DNA of 64,000 nt from Papaver somniferum. Its lineage: Eukaryota; Streptophyta; Magnoliopsida; Ranunculales; Papaveraceae. The position numbers and the translations under genes are program-made. Below, in pieces: positions 55,976 to 64,000 of the stretch (its first letter is position 1; every line of letters begins with the position of its first letter). The stretch covers positions 237,712,337-237,776,336 of the forward strand of contig NC_039358.1 of NCBI RefSeq assembly GCF_003573695.1. The letters are read 5' to 3'. A model generated the notes under the pieces. That model was not told the origin of the DNA. It worked only from the letters and a program-made list of their open reading frames with translations, and ran no database searches.

Positions 55976-56948
55976 CAGAGGTATAAAACATTATATTGTC
56001 TTCCGAATAAATACTGGCCCCAAAATGGGATTTTTCCTATATCATAAATTTTGAGATTTTTTCAATATATATATATTCGGTAGTGAGTGTACTTCCGAAT
56101 ACTGTGTGTCTACTTAAATATATTCGGGAGCCAAAAAATTCATTAAACTACCGATTATTACCAGTTTGTATCCAGAAGATATGGCCAACAATATTCGGCA
56201 GATAACCAACAAATATTTCTCCCGAATACTGTCGATGTTCTTGAGATATGAAGAACACGACTACATTCGGAAGTAAATAAGCATGAATATCGCCCGACTC
56301 TGGATAAATAACCGAAAACCCTAGAAATTATTTTTCTCGATTCGTCGAATTAAAGCGAAATAAACCCCAAAAATTATAGATTCTTACCTAATTGGGGCCA
56401 TTTGAAGTTGACGAAGTGTTTTACTATCGGAATGGCCACCACCGACTACATTTCCGGGTACTTCTTCTTCGCGTTCTTCTTCATTTGCAGCAACAATTTC
56501 TTAATTTCTTGCTAAAATCCCAATCTTTGGATCGATACCCCGAGCAACATTTTTGGTTCTAGGTCTGTGGGTTTCATTTCCCTTATCCATTGTTTTATAA
56601 ACGAATCGACGATTTTTTGATTTTACGATTCGCGGCGATGTTTCGGTTGAACGAGGGAAAGTTTTTTTTCTTCCACAATCGGAAGATAATATGAAACTGG
56701 AAGAAGAAGAGTTGAAATGAGTAGAATTTTTTTTGATTTGGTTTTTATACAGTTTTACCAGAAGGACATTTATGTAACTTCAATATCATATAGGGTACCC
56801 TTAACTAGAGTCTTTGGCTGGGTACAAATTGATGGCCCCTAAAAACACGAGGTTAACTAACGCAAAAACCAATAATTGAACAATCAATCAAATACCACTG
56901 TGTTTTTTTCTTTTTTGGCTCTTTATCAAAATCCACTGCTTAAACATA

Positions 56949-57796
56949 TATTTTGCACAAAGAGTCCTGCTGTCACGCGAAGATCAAGTGAGAACCAATA
57001 TTTATGGTTTCATACAAATGGGTTTAGCTGAAGATCAAGTGAGAACCAATAAACAATTATCTTTTGGTTTTTTTCCGAGATGGAGGATTAATATAGATCA
57101 TACATGGTTCCTAATAATTTTTCTCCTTGTTTTCAACAGGGTGTATTTCATCTTTTGATTTGTACAGGAAAGGCATCGCAAAGTCAAAGACTTACGACAA
57201 TCAAATCAAGGAATGAGGAATATATATTGAATGATTTGTCCCTTTCCAGAAAAATAAAAGCTCTAATCTTGCATGCTACCCGTAAGCACTGAACCAATTG
57301 AATGATCAATGGCTATTTACTATATCTTTGTTTGTACCCTTTCTTTTATGTACAAACAATCTTATAATCTAATTCTCATGTTCATTTTTCAATATTTTTC
57401 TTTTTAATTATCGGAGTATTACGAATCCTTCTAGTTTCGGTCTAGACAAAACGAGTGAAGTAATATCTTCTAGACCTATGACCTATCCATGATGTCTTAA
57501 TACCCAACTTAACTATATGATGTGATGGAGAGGGATGGTGTTCTTGCGACAAATCCTAAAGCCGAACAGTGTTAACATTAAAGTTTAAACACACTGAGAA
57601 AAGACAAAGAACTCTAAGAGGGTTTAATAAAAATTATTGTAAAGTTCAGGGACGTAAAACAAATAAAATCTAAGTGAATAAACACATAATCGTATCTAGT
57701 GTTGATGATCAAAATCCGACGGTCAAAAACTGCGACTTCATTTTGGCTGTCACACGAACCCTCGCGTGACTGCAGGACTCTTGCACAAAAAGTAAG
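56949..57796. mobile_element. Possible small element bounded by a 30-bp inverted repeat
   Basis: ATTTTGCACAAAGAGTCCTG and CTGTCACGCGA at 56949-56980 are mirrored near 57768-57796. Between them lies about 790 bp with a repeated GAAGATCAAGTGAGAACCAAT (two copies near 56979 and 57030). No target duplication confirmed. Confidence 0.4.
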
Positions 57797-57799
57797 AGT

Positions 57800-59230
57800 G
57801 AATGAATCGAAATAGCAGGCGTGCTTTCAAAGTTCAAACATGTATTTTTGTATTCACCCCAATCATTCATTCACTAAGAGTAATATATGTAGTACTATGC
57901 ATGATAATCATGATAATCATGACATGGTAAGCAAAGCAATCGTTTTGACTACATCCGTACACATTTTCAAATTAGTATCGAAACAATTATTATCAAATTA
58001 GTATGGAAACAACAGAAAAGAATCGTAATCTAAGATCATTGATTATGATTATGGATCATGGTACCTTACCCTTTATGCGTAGATTATAGAGAGACTGTTC
58101 GGGAGAGTTTTGATACTGTAACTATCTTTCGGCTGAAACGTCTTTTGGATTCTTGACAACAATCATCTATTTATGTGTCCATGCCTGCAAAATATTAGTG
58201 TCAAAAAGACACAACTTAACCCAAACCAACGATTTTTTGGCCTTGAACGCATATCCACGGAACAAAATTTTTATTAGTATCTTTTCATATATATACTAAG
58301 TTAGCTTAACAATACTGACCTTGCATACGGTATCCATGTATCTTAAATTAAATGTATTCTGGTTGGTCGATTTGTTATCGCGAAGAAGATTTATTCATGT
58401 CTGCCAGAACAACACGTGTAACATATTCTCATGGTGCCTGCATCTCTGTCAAAACCAATATTTCATCTTGCACAACCTACGACCAGTACTTCTACATTTT
58501 GGTCAGACGACACAGTCCCATAAACAATTGAAAGTGCTTCCTCCTCTTTGGCTTTTTTACCGCAAACTTTGACATCTTCTCTCTTCGTCCTTCATTTTCT
58601 ATTTTCTTCTTTTCATATACAACTGAAATAATGGAGAAAATATGTTATGTATCCCGAAACTACAATCTCCATTTGGTAAAATTAACAGTAATGGATGTTT
58701 TCACCGGAAAGATGGAAGAAAATTGAAACCTAAATGTTTTTTCACAAAGTAATTACCTTTCTATTTTTTTGTTCTTTAACTTTAACATATGATTATCTTT
58801 TTTTGTTGATTGTTTGATTTTCCTCGATCGCATGTTGCTGGTCTGGTTATCTGAAATACAAGCTTATAAGACCCAATTGGATGATGTAGGAGGATCGTAT
58901 CCATGGTTATCTGCAAAGCCAAATTTTCCGAGCATAAAATTTATAGAAAAACTAACAAAACGTCTTTAAGAAACTAATAAAACGATATGTCTTTTGGTAT
59001 AAAATTTGGATATAACGCATCTTTTTAGATACTGAAGTTCAGGGGAACTTAACCAAACGATGTGTCTTTTGCCAAAAGACGTATCTGGTTATTCTGCAAC
59101 TCCTAGGGTTTCACGAAATGGTTTATGCTGCCATGTCAGCATGAAACTTACTCTTCGCATGAATGGCATATGACTTGGCACTATTTTTTGAGTATTTTTG
59201 AAAATGAATGTTGTGATGCCACATGGGATC
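57800..59230. other. Upstream region of the P450, no gene recognised
   Basis: AT-rich. Several short open stretches on both strands could not be matched to any family. Confidence 0.35.
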
Positions 59231-59242
59231 CTAGGAGTCTCC

Positions 59243-59252
59243 TTTATATAAT
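59243..59252 (+). promoter_or_regulatory. TATA box of the P450 gene
   Basis: TTTATATAAT lies about 75 bp before the ATG at 59324, a normal plant spacing. Confidence 0.5.
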
Positions 59253-59323
59253 AAAGAATTGATAGGTGATGGGTGTTCACATCGCACTCAAAGTCCGAGT
59301 AAATTCCAACACCCTTCTATATC

Positions 59324-60778
59324 ATGGAGTATTGTATTATCGATACTCTTCTCGGTTACCAGCAGTTCTCGATAACTAATGTGGTTATAAGTCTCTTTGT
59401 TTTTGTTCTCTACTATTTGTTAGTATGGAGACCAAGTACAAAATCTTCTCTTAAGATGAAAAATCAAGCACCGGAACCAGCTGGTTCTTTGCCCTTTATT
59501 GGTCATCTCCATCTAATGAACCGATCCAGCCCACAACACGTTGCTCTGGGAGCCATGGCTGACAAATATGGACCAGTTTTCACTGTTCTTATCGGTGTAC
59601 ATCGTGCACTAGTAGTGAGCAGCTGGGAGGCAGCAAAAGAATGTTTTACTACAAATGACAAGGTCTTTGTCTCTCGACCACGTCAAGCAGCAGGGAAATA
59701 TATCGGTTACGATAATGCCATGTTAAGTTTCGCCTCTGATGGAAAATATTGGAATGAAATTCGTAAAATAATGAAAACTGAACTTCTTTCCAATAATAGG
59801 CTCGCGTTGGTAAGAAATGTATGGGAGTCTGAGATTGCTACATCCATTAAAGTACTATACGATGCAAACTGGGGTGTTGACAGAATCGAAGGAGCTCAAC
59901 GAGCTCCAGTTTTGGTCGAGATGAAGCAATGGATTGGTGATCTAACCCTTAATATGTCTTCTAAGATGATTGCAGGGAGGAGATGCTTTGGTGATGCTAC
60001 CGACCAAGAAGCAGAGAAGTGCCAAAAAGGATTAAGAGACTTTGTTAAAGTACTGGGTCTGATTACGCTGGGGGACATGATACCGTTTCTTGCATGGTTG
60101 GATTTGGATGGCCGCGAACGAGAGATAAAGAGTGCTGGAAAAAATCTGGACCATATATTAAGTGGATGGCTGGAAGAACACAAAGCCAAAAGATCACTCT
60201 CGTGCTCAACAGACGAGAAGGACTGGATGGATCTGATGCTGTCAGTGCTCGACAAAAATCCGAAGCTAAATCGTTCTTTTGACGCAGATACCATCAACAA
60301 AGCTACATGTCTGGTATGTCAACCAGTTTCATATTTTGTGTTTTAAGTATGGACTAACATTTACAGTCTCATGGGATTTTTTTGGTGATTCTTGCAGGGT
60401 CTACTGCAGGGTGGTAGCGTCTGGACAATGTTTACTGTACTGTGGGCCGTTGCTTTACTAGTAAATCATCCACATGTGCTGAAGAAGGCTCACGATGAGT
60501 TGGACATCCATGTTGGCAAAGAAAGACAAGTGGACGAATCCGATATCAAGAACCTCAACTACATCCAAGCTATATTTAAGGAAGCGATGCGTCTATATCC
60601 AGTGTCTATGCGTCTACTTGAATCCAAAGAGGATTGCAATGTCGCCGGATACCACGTTCCAGCAGGAACCCGATTAATCGTGAATACTTGGAAGATACTA
60701 CGTGACCCACGAGTCTGGTCAGACCCATCAGAATTCAGCCCTGAGAGATTTCTTACTAGTCCTTATAAAGACACGTAG
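59324..60778 (+). pseudogene. CYP82-type cytochrome P450, truncated, heme site missing
   Basis: Exon 1 (59324-60313) and exon 2 (60398-60778) join in phase 0 to about 457 residues; the family has about 520-550. Present: an N-terminal membrane helix (NVVISLFVFVLYYLLVW), the Pro-rich hinge (PEPAGSLPFIGHLHLM), GAMADKYGP, KECFTTNDKVF, WNEIRKIM, the K-helix EAMRLYP (ExxR) and SPERF. The single intron site and wording match CYP82 enzymes, which in poppies include protopine and noscapine pathway hydroxylases. Two defects: the I-helix reads GGSVWTMFTVLWA where functional members have GGSDTT, so the acid-alcohol pair is gone. The frame also stops at KDT, before the FxxGxRxCxG heme-binding loop, with unrelated DNA following. 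It cannot be a working P450; the substrate of its ancestor is unknown. Confidence 0.9.
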
Positions 60779-62560
60779 GAATTAACGTTTACTCCCAAAC
60801 TACCTGGGCTTTGGACACTCTAGTCCTATCCTCTAAAGCCCGCTACACTCTAGTCCAAATTTTCAAACGCGTGTTCGATTTAGTCCAAATTGGAACGGGT
60901 TAGACCAAATTTCAGCCGATTCAGAAAATACTACTTTTTGTTATTACCCTCATTATCCTTTTCATCTTCCATATTCATCTTCCAGATCGAGATTTTTTTT
61001 TTTGGAAAGAAAGAGAGACAGACGCGATTCAGTATTGTTCTTTAGCAAAGGTTCGTTCTTCAGGTTAGTATTTGAGCTTTTAGTTTTTTATGTTTATTTG
61101 ATTGATTTCTTCTTCGATTTTCTAGGTTGGATCCCTTTCTCAATTTTATTTTTAGTGATTTCTTCTCTTTTCCTTCGATTGCTTGTTTGCTGTTGTATTA
61201 CTTATAAACTTGCTTCATGTTCTGTGAATAGTGTAATAATGTTGCCATGATCCCGTCTTTCAGGTTGACTGAAACTGTTCCATGTAGGATTAGAACATAG
61301 TCCGCCAAATAAACACCAGATTGTATTTGTACTTTCTTTTTCTTAATTTTTTTTCTTGCTTAATTTTGAATATATTTGTGTTTCATTGATGTTATGTACT
61401 TTGAGTCTTTGAGTAATTGTGCGGTTCTTTTGATGATGGGAAATTTCTGGTGTAGATTTTGCATTTAGGGTGCTTGAAAACTGAATGAGATGTTGTTTAT
61501 TTGTGTTTGATTGATTTTATGAGCTTGGTGGATAAGAGATTTAGTTTTCATTTTTCCTTTAAAAATACTGGAATCCGGTGGAAATTCTAGAACAAAAGTT
61601 GACAAAATGGAGTAGTGCTTGTAATTTATGCAGTTTGGATAAATGCGGATTTCTTTGTTAAATTCGAAATTTGGGGTTTACTGTACTAGTCAAGAGGTCT
61701 TACTTGTAGTTTCAATTGCTCCAGAGAGAGCATCCATTATAGTTTGATTTTTAAATGAGATAGGTTCCCTTGAGATGCCAAAAATTTTTATGCATAATTA
61801 ATCATTATTAGGCCAAATGCAGCAAGATTACTTTAAAGTGTCTTGATTACTTTATATGCCAATTAATGGCGGGTTAATCCACTTTGCATCAGTGAGAACA
61901 CCTGGAATTCTAGGTGTGCAACTATTAGTTAATGCACGAGTATAAGGGTTCGATTATCTTGATAGACTTTTGCTTGTAGCATGAGACCGAAATTCATGTT
62001 TGTTTATAATTAATTCCCATGAGAGTGCGGCTTTAGTGAGCATTGAGTTAATGAAAAAATTGCAGATCTTTGAAGCCAGTCCCCCATGTCTTTTTGGTGG
62101 TTCCATGACGAATTAGTATGAAGGCCTTTGTGAGTCCTGACTATATTTGTACTATTTTTTCATCGTGCTTAATGTAATGAGTGTAAGCCTGTTCTATATC
62201 AATGTCCTTAGTTTTTGAGAGCAAGTGGTTCCCGGGTATATGTACTTTTGCTCCCTGATTACAGCAAAGATGCTAACTCTTTTTCACTTGTCTGATGAAT
62301 TTATAAGTGTTGGCTTACTTGTTTATGACTAGGTTAGTAGGCCAAACGTTTTTTTTCCTTGAAATCTGATTTGAGTTTCCGTCATTTATTTTTTAACACT
62401 TGTCAATTTAATCACTTGCTTTACTAGTTTGTGCACTTTTTTTTTGAATTATTAATTTGTACATATTTAGAGAGACTTATTAAATGTTAGACAGACCAGT
62501 AGTCCAAGTTCTTATCTTAATCTACAGATACCTTGCTTTACTAGTTTGTGCAGAATTTGT
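60779..62560. other. Sequence replacing the P450 3' end, no gene
   Basis: Starts with CTCTAGTCC-type repeats (60818, 60848), then AT-rich plain sequence with a TCTTCAGGTTAG-like splice context near 61060. No protein family recognised. Possibly the left part of a transposon whose motif array lies further right. Confidence 0.35.
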
Positions 62561-64000
62561 TTTTGAATTATCAATGTGTACATATTGGTGCACATGTTGA
62601 TTATGTAGGTGTACATAGTTGTACACGTGTTATTCATTTGGAAGTCTAAAAAATTAGAGAAAGCACTAATGTAATTTCGAGTTCTAGGGTTAGTTTTGGG
62701 GCCAATTTTAGCTCAAAATTCCTTTGGATAGTATAATTTCAATTCATCCTTTTCTTTCACCTGTTACTTTCCCAGCTTCATTTTGTAGTCTTGATGTTTG
62801 AATGGAACAAATGTTTGAATTGGGTTTCTGGGTTACAACTTACAGTATGAACAACAGTAGTGACATTGATCCAATTTTTGAATTGGTTGTTTGCATAATT
62901 AGCAGTTTTAGCAAAATCACGGTGGTGTTTCTAGGGTTTTAGATTCTCTATTATAATTTATGAACAAAAACTAGGCAAGTTTGGGTTCAGAATGATAATT
63001 TAAAATTGGTTGTTAAAGTGTACATCATTATACACATGTTTCTTCTTAATGTGTACATAATTGTACACGTGTTGATTGTTAATGTGCACATAGTCGTACA
63101 CCTATTGATAGTTAACGTGCACATAATTGTACACCTATTGTTTGTTAAAAAGTTATTGTTTCAGGTTCTTAAATTTTGTATGATCTATTTTTCAGGGAGC
63201 TAGTTGTAAAGTGAAGAAGATAATCTTAAGTTTGTTTGAATGGTTGTTTGAATTTCAGGTATTGGTGAGTCAAATATACTCTTTCCATTTGACTAGGAAT
63301 GAGTTCAGTCACAAAACCAAGTCTACCATTTTTGTTGAGTTGGTTACTAGGAGTTTGAAAGTTGAAGTTAAAGTTATCAAAAAGCTCAGATTCGGGGCAC
63401 TTCTGTCAATAAAGGTTATATTTTTTTCTCACTGTATGTAAATAATTGTGTATACAATTGTACTCATGTTGATGTTTAGTATGTACATAGGTGTACACCT
63501 CTTGATCGTTATGTACCTTTATTTAATAAGAATATTATCACCCACTCTTTTATTTCATTTTATAGTAATAAAATTGAAGTAGCATATCAACAGGTTCTTA
63601 CTTTGAAGAGGCAAGAGGAACTCATTCGGTTGTGAGGAAGATGAGATTTGGCAAGTGGAGAGTGAGCAAAAAGTAAATGATGGATCCGCTGACAAGGAAA
63701 AGTGCCAAAAGGAAAAACATGTATTATGATTATCTGTAAAATGACCATTTTAGCACATTTATCACTCGAAACATTTAATTGTACATTTTCAGTAGTTACT
63801 TCAAACTGACATTTATGTGCCCAACTTCGCTTTTACAGGCCCAATATTAAAACAAATCTCGGAATTTCATTCTCATTTCACTCGGTTATCTCTTTCTTTC
63901 TTTCTCTCTTTCGCTCTCTCTAAATTTCAAGCGACAAGGTAAACCCGTTTTACTTCACTATATGAGGTGTACTTATTTGTACACCAGTTTTACGCAGTGT
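62560..64000. repeat. GTGTACA / TGTACAC inverted-pair array
   Basis: Palindromic cassettes such as GTGTACATAATTGTACAC recur near 62575, 62608, 63018, 63048, 63085, 63116, 63445, 63482 and 63967, some with G/A changes. Same two-arm plan as the E1, E2 and E3 arrays but with a fourth sequence and a very short spacer. The array runs off the window end. No gene was recognised within it. Confidence 0.65.

Larger units (their letters stand above)
53252..56590 (-). pseudogene. PMD-type gene of E2, central domain deleted
   Basis: Exons: 56590-56388, 55608-55122, 55033-about 54880, 54294-about 53665 and 53569-53252. Exon 1 begins MDKGNETHRPRTKNVARG and ends MAPI, aligning its RTKNVAR with RTKQTAR of E1. 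Exon 2 has a basic stretch, Gln/Ser-rich repeats and LLFGYKDSRAREIYETE; exon 3 reads DAVRLLKPTIVPTKMLAWPL then SGECERF; exon 4 reads WIYDHFPILKLAGENPGWCK. The stretch equivalent to FQLPFGEM..SWGTA of the PMD is missing and replaced by 163-bp tandem repeats. In-frame stops occur in exon 1 (after ILARN) and exon 4 (after PSRVM). Confidence 0.75.
50826..56846. mobile_element. E2: 6-kb relative of E1 with TTCGGTAG motif
   Basis: The left end reads AATTTAGGGGCAAC, spacer, ATTTAGGGGCCATCAAT, then AAAAAAGATCACCC. E1's left end has the same plan (GGGGGCAAAC, spacer, GGGGCC, AAAAAAGGTCACTC). The right end, read in minus, has TTTTTAGGGGCCATCAAT. Gene content parallels E1: mudrA-like 5' exons (+), coiled-coil gene and PMD gene (-), with matching splice positions. 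Motif arrays of TTCGGTAG / CTACCGAA and TTCGGAAG fill the gaps. Exact ends and the target duplication were not settled. It is a deletion derivative: no transposase core, and the PMD centre is lost. Confidence 0.75.

Noticed and set aside
58321..58572. Possible zinc-cluster protein on the minus strand
   Set aside because: A few Cys/His residues line up only after skipping stops; too weak to name.
59896..60300. Minus-strand open frame of 134 residues
   Set aside because: Shadow of P450 exon 1 in the opposite strand.

Overview
The window reads as gene-poor, AT-rich nuclear DNA of a flowering plant, almost certainly a eudicot. Genes have GT..AG introns and belong to plant families: ACD6-type ankyrin/PGG protein, KIB/DUF295 protein, class II small-molecule O-methyltransferase, CYP82-type P450. 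The methyltransferase and CYP82 remnants within 20 kb of each other suggest a poppy-family (Papaver-like) region near alkaloid genes; that is inference, not proof. Only one host gene looks intact: the ankyrin gene at 17.05-19.06 kb. The methyltransferase (40.8-42.0 kb), the P450 (59.3-60.8 kb) and the KIB gene (19.2-20.4 kb) are all broken. Everything else is mobile DNA or its debris.

Layout. 0.07-12.4 kb: a 12.3-kb Mutator-like element (E1) with terminal inverted repeats and a near-perfect 8-bp target duplication. It carries a decayed mudrA-like transposase gene, three small Myb/SANT-like genes (two look intact), a coiled-coil gene and a decayed plant-mobile-domain (PMD) gene whose first exon starts with the histone H3 tail sequence MARTKQTAR. 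Its non-coding parts are packed with the short motif AGAGTCGTCA / TGACGACTCT. 12.4-13.95 kb: two Tourist-like MITEs sharing a TTA, a poly-A retroposon and a long-TIR MITE. 14.0-16.4 kb: a degraded relative (E3) with another motif (AATCGGTTTATG). 17.05-20.4 kb: ankyrin gene and KIB pseudogene.

20.6-40.6 kb is a three-level nest. A copia fragment was split by a 19.4-kb copia-type LTR element (minus strand, 234-bp LTRs, ACAGG duplication). That element's gag was split by a 14.5-kb CACTA element (AAT duplication). The CACTA carries a TNPA/ULP1-protease gene with open exons, a truncated TNP2, and pieces of a host STE20-like kinase and a PPR gene.

40.8-42.0 kb: O-methyltransferase pseudogene killed by a 7-bp duplication. 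42.4-46.7 kb: MITEs, LINE debris and a complete 317-bp TRIM. 47.0-50.4 kb: a hAT element inside another hAT element, each with its own 8-bp duplication. 50.8-56.8 kb: a 6-kb relative of E1 (E2) with a third motif (TTCGGTAG). 59.3-60.8 kb: truncated CYP82-type P450. 60.8-64 kb: no gene, with a further array (GTGTACA..TGTACAC).

The most unusual signal is a shared architecture. Several elements with unrelated motif sequences all carry arrays of short inverted motif pairs, a few helical turns apart, around genes for Myb/SANT-like and PMD proteins. This resembles the VANDAL/VANC case of Arabidopsis, where an element-encoded protein recognises an element-specific motif array, but with different proteins and a histone-tail-like leader.
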